The notes under the pieces: model-generated
Told to the model about the DNA's origin: nothing
Databases searched by the model: none
The model's input: only the letters and a program-made list of their open reading frames with translations
Assembly (NCBI RefSeq): GCF_019655435.1
Contig: NZ_BPFH01000002.1
Coordinates: 496,001 to 560,000, forward strand
From: Jannaschia pagri
GTDB lineage: Bacteria; Pseudomonadota; Alphaproteobacteria; Rhodobacterales; Rhodobacteraceae
Reading direction: 5' to 3'
DNA length: 64,000 bases
Made by a program: the position numbers and the translations under genes
In this document: positions 35,185 through 43,707 of the stretch, in pieces
Layout: each line of letters begins with the position of its first letter
Position numbering within the stretch: the stretch's first letter is position 1

Positions 35185-35676
35185 GGCGTGGCAACCGGCC
35201 CCGCCACCCGAATGTGTGGTCATCGCGAAGGTGAGGCCCAAACTTGCGCAGCGATATACCCTGCACGCTGGGCCGAGGAACCAACCGCTGCGTAGTCTCC
35301 AAAACCGCTACGGAAAGCGCCCACGCTCCACACTGCTGACCGCCAGAACCGAGCACCTCCCCCACAGGTGCCCAACGTAGCCCTAGGTCGCCCCCTAACC
35401 GACCCATCGTAACCCAACCCCGCTTAAGTCCAGACCCCCACCCTCTGCCCCCCTGGCGAAAGCAACACCGCCAAGCCCGCCTGCCTCGAAAGAAACCAAA
35501 CCCCAAGCCCCCCAAACCAATCCAAACAATTTATCTAAAACTTCGCCCTTCTTCTCGGCCCAAATACCTCCGGGGGGGCGCCAAAGGCGCGGGGGCGGCG
35601 CCCCCTCCGCCCTCGACAGCCGCACCCCCGCGCGTGTAGCACGCCCCGGCCCCCTTCCCGACCCAGAGACACCTCC
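35185..35676. other. Gene-poor region with extragenic element A
   Basis: About 490 bases between the GhrA-like gene and the aminotransferase gene. A GC-rich extragenic repeat lies at 35551-35611. The rest has no supportable gene; it is C-rich on the plus strand and may be decayed sequence. Confidence 0.5.
35551..35611 (-). repeat. GC-rich extragenic hairpin element, copy A
   Basis: The sequence starts CTTCTCGGCCCAAATACC and continues into a G-run, GGCGCCAAAGGCGC and a second hairpin GGGGGCGGCGCCCCC. It aligns with 37332-37392 over its full length with few differences. Read on the minus strand, two hairpins precede a TATTTGGG stretch, resembling a terminator. I associate this element with intergenic regions of Rhodobacterales. 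Confidence 0.7.
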
Positions 35677-36780
35677 ATGTCCCACCGCCTGACGCCATTG
35701 GCCCAAAGCCTGCCCGCTACCGTCCCTTTCGTTGGCCCGGAGGCGCAGGAACGCCAGCGCGGTGCCCCATTCGCCGCCCGCCTCGGCGCCAACGAAAGCG
35801 TCTTCGGCCCCTCTCCCCTGGCCATCGCCGCCATGGAGGCCGCTGCCCGCGACGCTTGGATGTACGGCGACCCCGAAGGCTTCGACCTCCGCGCAGACCT
35901 GGCCCAGCACCACGGCGTCGCCATGGCGAACATCGTGCTGGGCGAAGGCATTGACGGGTTGCTTGGCTCTCTCGTGCGATTGCTTGTCGCGCCGGGCGAC
36001 GCGGTCGTCACATCCGCTGGGGCCTATCCGACTTTCAACTACCATGTGACCGGGTACGGCGGCACACTCCATACCGTCCCCTACTCAGGCGATGCCGAAG
36101 ACCCAGATGCTCTTCTGGCCAAGGCACGCCAGACCGGCGCGAAGGTGATCTACCTCGCCAATCCCGACAACCCCATGGGCAGCCACCACACCGGCGCGAC
36201 GATCACGGACATGCTCGACCGCCTGCCCACGGGCTGCCTGCTGTGTCTGGACGAGGCCTATGCCGACCTGGCGCCCCCCTCGGCCATCCCGCCCATCTCC
36301 CCGGATGACCCCCGGGTGATCCGTATGCGCACGTTCTCCAAGGCCCATGGCTTGGCGGGCCTGCGCGTGGGGTATGCCATCGGTCACCCCGACCTGATCG
36401 CGGCCTTCGACCGTGTGCGCAATCACTTTGGCGTCGGGCGGATCGCCCAGGCAGGGGCCCGCGCCGCCCTGACCGATCGCGACTGGCTGTCTCAGGTCGT
36501 CAACCTGGTTGACGAATCGCGCAAAGCCATCCGCGATATCGCCGAGGCAAACGGCCTCCGCCCCCTGCCCTCCGCGACCAACTTCGTCACAGTGGACTGC
36601 GGACAAGACGGGGCCTTTGCGCGCAAGGTCCTGGCCGCCCTGATCGACGACGGCATTTTCGTGCGGATGCCCGGCGTCGCCCCCCTGGATCGGTGCATTC
36701 GGATCGGTTGCGGCACGGACGCTGACATGGCCCGCTTGCGCGGGGCTTTGCCGCAGGCGCTCGCACGGGCGTTATCTTAA
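35677..36780 (+). CDS. PLP-dependent class II aminotransferase (HisC-like)
   Basis: The 367-residue product is a fold-type I aminotransferase of the histidinol-phosphate aminotransferase group: RLGANESVFGPSPLAIAAM, ANPDNPMGSHH, LCLDEAYADLAP and the PLP lysine Lys222 in TFSKAHGLAGLRVGYAI, with the phosphate-binding Arg230. A conserved RIGCGTDADM closes the protein. It could serve in histidine, aromatic or alanine-type transamination; no histidine genes adjoin, so HisC is not claimed. A small membrane protein gene follows 56 bases later. Confidence 0.88.
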   Translation: MSHRLTPLAQSLPATVPFVGPEAQERQRGAPFAARLGANESVFGPSPLAIAAMEAAARDAWMYGDPEGFDLRADLAQHHGVAMANIVLGEGIDGLLGSLVRLLVAPGDAVVTSAGAYPTFNYHVTGYGGTLHTVPYSGDAEDPDALLAKARQTGAKVIYLANPDNPMGSHHTGATITDMLDRLPTGCLLCLDEAYADLAPPSAIPPISPDDPRVIRMRTFSKAHGLAGLRVGYAIGHPDLIAAFDRVRNHFGVGRIAQAGARAALTDRDWLSQVVNLVDESRKAIRDIAEANGLRPLPSATNFVTVDCGQDGAFARKVLAALIDDGIFVRMPGVAPLDRCIRIGCGTDADMARLRGALPQALARALS

Positions 36781-36836
36781 CTTTGCAGGGACAATTCCCG
36801 CGCTAAGGTGATGGGGAGCAACAACGGAGCCAGCCC

Positions 36837-37076
36837 ATGCGCGATGACAAGTTCGGCCAAGTCGAGGATTACACCGAAGCTTTCCTCTGGATGGCCTATC
36901 TGGTCCTGGTGTCCGGGCTGGTCATGATCTGGGGTCTCTGGGGCTATCCCATGGCGCTGATTGTGTGCGCCTGCCTGCATTACGGCATCAAACGCTTGGG
37001 CTTGCACCGCGCCCGCGTCGAAGCCGATTGGGATGCCCGCGTGGCAGCCGCTTTGGACCGCGCTCGACGCAAATAG
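36837..37076 (+). CDS. Small two-helix membrane protein
   Basis: The 79-residue product has two hydrophobic stretches (AFLWMAYLVLVSGLVMIWGL and YPMALIVCACLHYGI) followed by a basic and charged tail (KRLGLHRARVEADWDARV). The GGAG nine bases before the ATG supports translation. I do not recognise a family. It follows the aminotransferase gene on the same strand. Confidence 0.6.
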   Translation: MRDDKFGQVEDYTEAFLWMAYLVLVSGLVMIWGLWGYPMALIVCACLHYGIKRLGLHRARVEADWDARVAAALDRARRK

Positions 37077-37654
37077 AGCGAGTTGACACTGGCGCCGCAC
37101 CCTGCCCAGTCGCCCCGTCCCCCAGACCCAGCACGCTTAAGCCGAGCTTCTCTCACGGGAGGAACCGCCCCAGGCGAGACATTGACGTCCCGCCCTTCAT
37201 CCTGGTCTCGCCTCAACCCCTTAAAACGGCGTCCCCGGCCCCATCGAACACCTGCCCGGTCCCACGGCAGCTAGGCGCTACGTCCCCCAAGAGGCCTATC
37301 AAAGTACGAACACTTTGACTTAAATTCTTTTCTTCTCGGCAAAAATACTCCGGGGGGCGCCGCAGGCGCGGGGGCAGAGCCCCCTCCGACCCCAGTCACG
37401 GATCCCGCGCAGTTCAAACGCCAGCAGACACCGACGAGCGACCCGCAGGTCAGTCGTGCCATTCACCCTCTGAGAAAACGACAGAAAAGACTTCCGCGCA
37501 CTTTGCGTGACAGGCAAAGGCCAGTCAGACAGCATTCGCTCAAGCACCCTAGCCAAATGGAGCATCGCCCCATCCAAAATCAAGCCACGTCGTCAGGCCA
37601 AACAACGGGCCTTCGATAGCCGCACACCCCTGACCAAACCGTGTCTTGCGCCCC
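37077..37654. other. Gene-poor region with extragenic element B
   Basis: About 580 bases between two convergent genes. It contains extragenic element B (37332-37392). Short frames on both strands lack ribosome sites and recognisable products. Confidence 0.5.
37332..37392 (-). repeat. GC-rich extragenic hairpin element, copy B
   Basis: CTTCTCGGCAAAAATACTCC is followed by a G-run, GGCGCCGCAGGCGC and the hairpin GGGGGCAGAGCCCCC. It is the second copy of the element at 35551. On the minus strand the order is hairpin, hairpin, GGAGTATTTTTG, like an intrinsic terminator, and it lies about 260 bases beyond the end of the minus-strand aminotransferase gene. Confidence 0.75.
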
Positions 37655-38878
37655 TTAGACCTTCCCCGCAAGGACCTGAGCTGCCGCAGCCAAGCCACCT
37701 CGACCATGGGGAATATCCAAGGCCGCCAAAGCCGCTTCGATGCCGCCCAGGGTGCCCATCATCGTGTGCCCGCTGACGTGACCCATGTGGCCCACGCGGA
37801 AAAAGCCATCCCATTCGAGCGTACCCAGCGGGGCCATCCCGATGCCAATCCCCAGCGTCAGACCAAAGGAGTCGCTGCACCAATTCCGCAGGGCCGTCCC
37901 CCGCTCTGGCAAGCGGACGGCGGTCACGGCATGACTGCGGTGGGCCCGATCCCGAACGTTTAGCTCCAACCCGCCGGGCGCTTCCCACTGGTCACACGCA
38001 GCCCAAAGCGCCTCAGCCAGAAGGCCATGCCGGGCCCAGGCGGCCTCCACCCCCTCTTCGTGGACCAGCATGTCCAACGCCTCGCGCAGACCATAGAGAT
38101 GATGCGTCGGCCCGGTCCCGTAGAAATACTTGAAGTAGATGTCCGGCTTGGTCCGAGGTCGCCAATCCCAATAGCCGGTAACGCAGTCGGCCCGCTCCCG
38201 CGCGCGGTCGGCCTTGTCGTTATAGAAGACGAAACTCACCCCCGCTGGCGTCATCAGCCCCTTTTGGCACCCGGCAATAGCCACATCGACACCCCAGGCA
38301 TCCATCTCGAAGACATCGCACCCCATGGAGGCCATGCAATCCGCCATCAGCAGCGCCGGGTGTCCGGCGGCGTCCATCTCGGCCCGGATGGCCGCGATAT
38401 CCGTTAACACGGACGACGAGGTATCCACCTGCACCACGAGGACCGAGGTGATTTCGTGGGCCGTATCGTCGCGCAACCGCTGCCCGATGGCCGCGGGATC
38501 CATGGCGACGCGGTTGCCGAAATCCAACGTCTCGACCCGCAGACCCAGGCCCCGGGCCATCTCGGCCCACCCATCGGCAAAGGTGCCCGTGCGCGGCACC
38601 AACACCAGGTCGCCCCGGGCGTGGGTGTTGGCCAAGGAGGCCTCCCACACCGCATGGCCATTCCCAATGTAGATCGTGGCATTGTGGTCCGTCCGCGCCA
38701 CCGCCTTCAGATCCGGGATCAGCGAGTGGGTTAGATCCACCAACTCACCCTCATAAATGTTCGGCGAGGGCCGATGCATGGCGCGCAGAACCCGATCCGG
38801 CATGATCGACGGCCCTGGGATCGACAGAACATGGGGGCCGTTGGCCAAGCAGGCGGGGGCCGGGGTCGCGTCGCGCAT
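37655..38878 (-). CDS. Class V aminotransferase, alanine/serine-glyoxylate type
   Basis: The 407-residue PLP enzyme belongs to the alanine-glyoxylate/serine-glyoxylate aminotransferase group. The N-terminal LSIPGPSIMPDRVLRAM, the PLP pocket with MADCMASMGCDVFEMDAWGVDV and the lysine Lys206 in AIAGCQKGLMTPAG are conserved, and the C-terminal GHVSGHTMMGTLGGIE matches the family. It would convert glyoxylate to glycine using alanine or serine, giving pyruvate or hydroxypyruvate; which donor is used is not visible. AGGAGCAG before ATG 38878 fixes the start. It is divergent from ygfZ. Confidence 0.9.
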   Translation of the reverse strand: MRDATPAPACLANGPHVLSIPGPSIMPDRVLRAMHRPSPNIYEGELVDLTHSLIPDLKAVARTDHNATIYIGNGHAVWEASLANTHARGDLVLVPRTGTFADGWAEMARGLGLRVETLDFGNRVAMDPAAIGQRLRDDTAHEITSVLVVQVDTSSSVLTDIAAIRAEMDAAGHPALLMADCMASMGCDVFEMDAWGVDVAIAGCQKGLMTPAGVSFVFYNDKADRARERADCVTGYWDWRPRTKPDIYFKYFYGTGPTHHLYGLREALDMLVHEEGVEAAWARHGLLAEALWAACDQWEAPGGLELNVRDRAHRSHAVTAVRLPERGTALRNWCSDSFGLTLGIGIGMAPLGTLEWDGFFRVGHMGHVSGHTMMGTLGGIEAALAALDIPHGRGGLAAAAQVLAGKV

Positions 38879-38979
38879 GGTCTGCTCCTGTCGATTGGGG
38901 ACCTTTGGGAGGTAGCCCTGCCAAAGACGCCGGTCAATCTGGGCTTGGCATGGCATCACACATCCTTATGTGAGGGGAC

Positions 38980-39693
38980 ATGACACGCACCGTCCTCCGC
39001 ATCTCCGGCGCCGATCGCGCGACGTTCCTCGATGGCTTGCTGACAGCCAATGTTCCCGCCCATGGCCTGGGCTATGCGGCGCTGCTGACGCCGCAGGGCA
39101 AGTATTTGGCTGACTTCCTGACCTGGCAGGACGCTGAGGCAACATATCTGGATGTGGCCACCGACTTGGCACAGGCGACCGCCCAACGGCTGACCATGTA
39201 TCGGCTCCGCGCCAAGGTCGACATCGCGGACGCGAGGCTGACGGTCGGGCGGGGCTTGGGCGAGCCGCCCGCGGGAGCGTTGGCCGACCCACGCCCCGGC
39301 ATGGGCTGGCGCCACTACGGCGGATCCGGCGATGGCGGCGTCGATTGGGATGCGGTGCGCGTGGACAACCTGATCCCCGAAACGGGCCGCGAATTGATCC
39401 ACGGAGAAAGCTACATCCTGGAAATGGGATTCGAGCGGCTTGGCGGCGTGGATTTCAAGAAGGGCTGCTACGTCGGCCAAGAAATCGTCGCGCGGATGCA
39501 CCATAAAACCACCCTGCGAAAGGGCCTTGCCCGGGTTGCTGGCCCCGTCACCGAAGGGGCGGAGATCACGTCGGGGGGCAAACCCGCCGGTGTGATCCAC
39601 ACCTGCGCCGGGGACCGCGCGCTCGCCTACCTCCGCTTTGACCGGGCGGAGGGTATGGAAACACCCCAAGGCCCCCTGACCCGCGACGCCTGA
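38980..39693 (+). CDS. ygfZ: Folate-binding protein YgfZ
   Basis: The 237-residue product is a YgfZ/IBA57-type protein, related to the T-protein of glycine cleavage, that supports maturation of certain iron-sulfur enzymes in a folate-dependent way. The signature KKGCYVGQEIVARM with its essential Cys is present near residue 164, and the N-terminal RISGADRATFLDGLLTANV and LTPQGKYLADFL match. The length is at the short end, typical for alphaproteobacteria. GAGGGG precedes the ATG. It is divergent from the aminotransferase gene. Confidence 0.92.
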   Translation: MTRTVLRISGADRATFLDGLLTANVPAHGLGYAALLTPQGKYLADFLTWQDAEATYLDVATDLAQATAQRLTMYRLRAKVDIADARLTVGRGLGEPPAGALADPRPGMGWRHYGGSGDGGVDWDAVRVDNLIPETGRELIHGESYILEMGFERLGGVDFKKGCYVGQEIVARMHHKTTLRKGLARVAGPVTEGAEITSGGKPAGVIHTCAGDRALAYLRFDRAEGMETPQGPLTRDA

Positions 39694-39804
39694 CAAAACG
39701 GCTTCCGTTGCGGCATATGTCGGTTGCGCCCCAGAATGCCGATATATTATAACATCGCACGCACCGGCAACGTGATTGGGCCGGGCATGGCGAAAGGTCG
39801 GGAC

Positions 39805-40092
39805 ATGGCGCGCAACCTTGGTACAACGTCCCTGCGGCGCAAACAGCGCGGCGGGAACCTCATGTCCGACTATGATCGGCTGCCGCCCCATTTGCGGACC
39901 TGGGTCGCCTCGGCTGTGCTGCCTTGGGGCGTCAAGTCAGTCTGTACCGCCTATGACCGGGCGCTCACCCGGACCGGAGACCGCGATCTGGCCCTGGCGG
40001 AATTGGACGCCATGCAACGGCGCCTGATCGCCAAAGACGCCACGCGAGTCTGGGGACAGACCCACCCAGAGGCCAATACGGCCACACCGTAA
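39805..40092 (+). CDS. DUF6525 family small protein
   Basis: The 95-residue product begins MARNLGTTSLRRKQRG and continues YDRLPPHLRTWVASAVLPW and ALAELDAMQRRLIAKDATRVWG, which I recognise as the DUF6525 type of small Rhodobacterales proteins. It has no signal peptide or membrane segment. The start at 39805 is preferred over 39787 and 39724 because it gives the usual N-terminus. Function is unknown. It converges on the HTH regulator gene with a 41-base gap. Confidence 0.75.
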   Translation: MARNLGTTSLRRKQRGGNLMSDYDRLPPHLRTWVASAVLPWGVKSVCTAYDRALTRTGDRDLALAELDAMQRRLIAKDATRVWGQTHPEANTATP

Positions 40093-40133
40093 CGGCCACC
40101 CAAAGCGACCAAAGACCCCGCGCAGGCGGCGCC

Positions 40134-40409
40134 CTAACCGCAGCAACCGCTCGTGCAGGTTGAGACGGGGGCCTCGGTCAGATCCGCATCCGTCAACGGC
40201 ACGTCCCCGGTCAGGGCCTGAACCGGGACCTGCAAGGCATCAGAGAGGCGCAGGGCCAGCGCCTCGGGCAAGACAGGCATCTGACCGGTCTCGATGCGCG
40301 TCACTTGACGCTCAGTCACGCCGACCAGCTTCGACAGCTTCGGGCGCCCGATCTTGCGCGCCTTGCGGATTGTTTTGACCCGCTCGGCAAGGACATTTGT
40401 CTCGGTCAT
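40134..40409 (-). CDS. Small XRE-type HTH regulator with cysteine tail
   Basis: The 91-residue product has one XRE-type helix-turn-helix at about residues 22-58 (RPKLSKLVGVTERQVTRIETG followed by a short linker and LALRLSDALQV). After that comes an acidic linker and a C-terminal end CTSGCCG, with cysteines at 85, 89 and 90. This tail could bind a metal or react to redox change, which is inference. AGGAGG six bases before ATG 40409 fixes the start. It lies downstream of the universal stress gene on the same strand. Confidence 0.8.
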   Translation of the reverse strand: MTETNVLAERVKTIRKARKIGRPKLSKLVGVTERQVTRIETGQMPVLPEALALRLSDALQVPVQALTGDVPLTDADLTEAPVSTCTSGCCG

Positions 40410-40522
40410 GGCACGCCTCCTGTTCTGGACGGCACGCCATACCATTTGGGGGGCGTGCCGATGGGACCGAAAGGCCCCTGTCGTGCCCTAAACCCGTTCT
40501 GTCACGATCTCCAGCCCGGCGG

Positions 40523-40957
40523 TTATTTTACGGTCAAGACCGCACAGGGCGCATCATGGGCAATGCGTTGGGACGTGCTGCCGAGAACCAGCCCCTGCAC
40601 GGAGCTCATCCCGCGCCGCCCCGTCACGATCAGGTCGGAGCCCGTCTCATCGGCCAAGCCGCAGACCTCGGCCGACGGGCGACCGTAGCGCACCGTCTCG
40701 CTGGCCGGTTCCAACCCGGCGGCCCGCACCTGCGTTGCCGCGGCTGCCATCACGTCGGCACCAGCCGCCTGAATCGCCTCCTGCGTCGGAGCGATCTCGA
40801 TGGCGCCAGAGCCGACGGCCAAACCAGTGGATGAAACCTCGGGCGCGTGGATCAGATGTAACTGCCCATGGTATTGCTGTGCCAAATCGCAGGCCACCGA
40901 CAGAGCATGGCGGGCATGGTCCGACCCATCGACGGCAACGGTGATATTCTTGAACAT
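40523..40957 (-). CDS. Universal stress protein family
   Basis: The 144-residue product has the UspA fold: NITVAVDGSDHARHAL at the N-terminus and the ATP-binding motif GRRGMSSVQGLVLGSTSQRI near the C-terminus (GxxGxxxxxLGS pattern). Such proteins are induced by stress, oxygen limitation or growth arrest. AGGAGG eight bases before the ATG fixes the start. An FNR-type box lies 54-67 bases upstream, suggesting induction under low oxygen. The HTH regulator gene follows 113 bases later. Confidence 0.9.
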   Translation of the reverse strand: MFKNITVAVDGSDHARHALSVACDLAQQYHGQLHLIHAPEVSSTGLAVGSGAIEIAPTQEAIQAAGADVMAAAATQVRAAGLEPASETVRYGRPSAEVCGLADETGSDLIVTGRRGMSSVQGLVLGSTSQRIAHDAPCAVLTVK

Positions 40958-41010
40958 ATCGGGTCCTCCTGTCTGTCCGCTGATCTTGCCATGCCGTCTG
41001 GGGCGATGCC

Positions 41011-41024
41011 TTGACCGGGATCAA
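41011..41024 (-). promoter_or_regulatory. FNR/FnrL-type box upstream of the universal stress gene
   Basis: TTGAC-CGGG-ATCAA matches the FNR consensus TTGAT-N4-ATCAA in nine of ten positions, with correct spacing. It lies 54-67 bases before the start codon, where an activator centred near -41 would fall if the leader is about 20 bases. FNR-controlled universal stress genes are known in this group. Confidence 0.6.
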
Positions 41025-41203
41025 AGTGAGATTTCGATGCACCAAGATGACATCCGTATCGAGGTTTGGTGCGAATTTTGGGGATGACACAGATCCGACC
41101 GGGATCACCCGCCCGTCACCCATCGGATCGCCGCACCAAACGATTTGCCCCCGGCCACCGGGATGCCTAGCTATGGTCCGACACCAGACACGAGGCCCCA
41201 CCG

Positions 41204-43015
41204 ATGACCCTTCTTCGCGACGCCAATGCCACCGCCGGGGGAGAGCCCCTGGGAAACCTGCCCGAATGGAACCTGGACGATCTCTACACCGCCGAGGATG
41301 CGCCGGAGCTGCTGCGGGATCTGGAGTGGCTGGAGGGCGAATGCGCCGCCTATGCGGCTGATTACGAAGGAAAACTGGCGGATCTGAGCGCAAGCGAGAT
41401 GCTGCGCGCGATCGAGCGGAACGAAAAGATCGACGAGATCGCGGGCCGCATCATGTCCTTTGCGGGCCTGCGCTATTACCAGCAAACGACCAATGGTGAG
41501 CGGGCGAAGTTCATGTCCGACATGCAGGACAAGATCACGACGATCACCACGCCACTCGTGTTTTTCGGACTGGAATTCAATAGGATACCGGACGAAACCT
41601 ATGAGGCCGCCATGGGCGCAAATGCGGATCTGGCGCGCTACCGGCCCGCGCTTGACCGGATGCGGGCGATGAAGCCCTACCAACTGTCTGACGAGCTTGA
41701 GAAATACCTGCATGACACCTCGGTCGTCGGCGCCTCGGCCTGGAACAAATTGTTCGACGAAACCATCGCCGGTCTGACCTTTGACGTGGATGGCGAAACC
41801 CTCGGAATCGAGGCGACCCTCAACCTGCTCACCGACCAGGATCGCGCCAAGCGCGAAGCGAGCGCCCGCGCGCTGGCGGATGTTTTTGGTAAGAATATCA
41901 GAACCTTCTCGCGAGTACACAACACCCTCGCCAAGGAGAAGGAAATCGGGGACCGCTGGCGCGGACTGCCCTCCCCGCAAGCCAGCCGCCACCTGGCGAA
42001 CCATGTGGAGCCGGAGGTGGTGGAGGCCCTGCGCAACGCCGTGGTCGCCGCCTACCCGCGCCTAAGTCACAGATATTACAAGCTGAAAGCCAAGTGGCTG
42101 GGTCTCGACACCCTGCAGGTCTGGGACCGCAACGCCCCCCTTCCCATGGAGGACACGCGCCTTGTGGGCTGGGACGAAGCGCGCAGCACGGTTATGGATG
42201 CCTACGCCGGTTTCTCGCCCGAGATGGCCAAGATCGCGGAGCCGTTCTTTGACAAGGGTTGGATCGATGCGGAGGTGAAACCCGGCAAGGCCCCCGGCGC
42301 CTTTGCCCACCCAACCGTGACCACGGTGCATCCCTACGTGATGCTCAACTACTTGGGAAAACCCCGCGATGTCATGACATTAGCCCATGAATTGGGCCAC
42401 GGCGTGCACCAAGTTCTCGCTGCCGGACAGGGGGAGATGCTCTCCTCGACGCCCCTGACCCTGGCGGAGACCGCGTCCGTCTTCGGCGAGATGCTGACCT
42501 TCCGCGCCATGCTGGAGGCTGCCACCGACGACGCGCAGCGCAAAGTCCTTCTGGCGGGCAAGGTTGAGGACATGATCAACACGGTCGTGCGCCAGATCGC
42601 CTTCTACGATTTCGAGTGCAAGCTGCATGCCGCACGCCGCGACGGAGAACTCACACCCGAGGATATCGACGCCCTGTGGATGTCGGTGCAAGCGGAAAGC
42701 CTGGGCCCGGTGTTCGAGTTCATGGACGGCTACGAGCACTTCTGGGCCTATATCCCGCATTTCGTCCATTCGCCGTTCTACGTCTATGCCTATGCCTTCG
42801 GGGACGGGTTGGTGAACGCGCTCTACGCGGCCTATGAGGATCAGCCGGAGGGCTTCCAAGACAAGTATTTCGACATGCTGCGGGCGGGTGGCTCCAAGCA
42901 CCACAAAGAGCTGCTGGCGCCCTTCGGGCTGGATGCCTCGGACCCCGCGTTTTGGGACAAGGGGTTGAGCATGATCGAAGGGTTCATCGATCAGCTTGAA
43001 GCCATGGAGGACTAG
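41204..43015 (+). CDS. pepF: Oligoendopeptidase F (M3 family)
   Basis: The 603-residue cytoplasmic zinc peptidase cleaves oligopeptides. The HExxH motif is HELGHGVHQ with His395, Glu396 and His399, and the third ligand Glu is expected in TLAETASVFGEML about 25 residues later. Surrounding sequences such as PYVMLNYLGKPRDVMTLAHELGH match PepF of M3B peptidases, and the length is normal. GAGG lies eight bases before the ATG. Two Nudix genes follow on the same strand. Confidence 0.94.
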   Translation: MTLLRDANATAGGEPLGNLPEWNLDDLYTAEDAPELLRDLEWLEGECAAYAADYEGKLADLSASEMLRAIERNEKIDEIAGRIMSFAGLRYYQQTTNGERAKFMSDMQDKITTITTPLVFFGLEFNRIPDETYEAAMGANADLARYRPALDRMRAMKPYQLSDELEKYLHDTSVVGASAWNKLFDETIAGLTFDVDGETLGIEATLNLLTDQDRAKREASARALADVFGKNIRTFSRVHNTLAKEKEIGDRWRGLPSPQASRHLANHVEPEVVEALRNAVVAAYPRLSHRYYKLKAKWLGLDTLQVWDRNAPLPMEDTRLVGWDEARSTVMDAYAGFSPEMAKIAEPFFDKGWIDAEVKPGKAPGAFAHPTVTTVHPYVMLNYLGKPRDVMTLAHELGHGVHQVLAAGQGEMLSSTPLTLAETASVFGEMLTFRAMLEAATDDAQRKVLLAGKVEDMINTVVRQIAFYDFECKLHAARRDGELTPEDIDALWMSVQAESLGPVFEFMDGYEHFWAYIPHFVHSPFYVYAYAFGDGLVNALYAAYEDQPEGFQDKYFDMLRAGGSKHHKELLAPFGLDASDPAFWDKGLSMIEGFIDQLEAMED

Positions 43016-43067
43016 GCCCCTAAGTCCTTGGTAGGAAACCCCTTGTCCCCACACCTGGGTGCCGCTC

Positions 43068-43655
43068 GTGTCTGATACGTTTCGTTCGATCGCCGCTGAT
43101 GTCCTATCGGACAATTGGGGCACCCTGACCCGCCATCGCTTTTCCCTGCGGCGGCGGGACGGCACCTGGGACGACCAAACGCGAGAGGTCTATGACCGGG
43201 GGCATGGCGCGGCCTGCTTGTTGCACGATACGCAGGCCGACACGCTTTTGCTGACCCGGCAGTTCCGTTTGCCGATGCAGGTGAGCGGTCAAGATCCCTA
43301 TCTGATCGAAGTCCCTGCGGGCCTGTTGGATGGCGCCGCCCCGGCAGACAGGATGCGCGCTGAATTGATGGAAGAAACGGGCTATACCGTTGGCCCGTTG
43401 GAACATGTGACCGACCTCATCACATCGCCCGGCTCCGTGACGGAATACCTAGCGTGCTTTGTCGGAACCTATCGCCGGGACAACCAGGTCGGCGCGGGCG
43501 GAGGCGATGCCACCGAGGGGGAGGATATCGAGGTCATCCACATGCCATTCGACGACGCGCTGGCCCAGGTCCGCGATGGCCGCATCCGTGACGCGAAAAC
43601 GGTCGTCCTGATACAGGAGCTGGCCCTTCGGCGGTTGATCGCCCCGGCGGATTGA
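43068..43655 (+). CDS. Nudix hydrolase, NudK/AdpP-like, copy 1
   Basis: The 195-residue product is a Nudix hydrolase of the GDP-mannose/ADP-ribose pyrophosphatase (NudK/YffH) group. The Nudix box reads AGLLDGAAPADRMRAELMEETGY, so the catalytic EExxG end is intact, but the spacing is one residue short of the standard box, as in NudK. DGRIRDAKTVVLIQ closes the protein. The start is GTG at 43068, chosen because it aligns with the start of the tandem copy; GTG at 43059 is the alternative. The next gene is a paralogue. Confidence 0.85.
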   Translation: MSDTFRSIAADVLSDNWGTLTRHRFSLRRRDGTWDDQTREVYDRGHGAACLLHDTQADTLLLTRQFRLPMQVSGQDPYLIEVPAGLLDGAAPADRMRAELMEETGYTVGPLEHVTDLITSPGSVTEYLACFVGTYRRDNQVGAGGGDATEGEDIEVIHMPFDDALAQVRDGRIRDAKTVVLIQELALRRLIAPAD

Positions 43656-43707
43656 CAGGCAGGCCCATCACCGGCAACGCGTTGGGCGCAGCGACCGAGG
43701 ATAGCCC

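Noticed and set aside
31552-38878. A glyoxylate/hydroxypyruvate pathway cluster (two reductases and a glyoxylate-type aminotransferase)
   Set aside because: The genes are spread over 7 kb, on both strands and separated by gene-poor regions, so they do not form an operon; common occurrence of these families explains the proximity.
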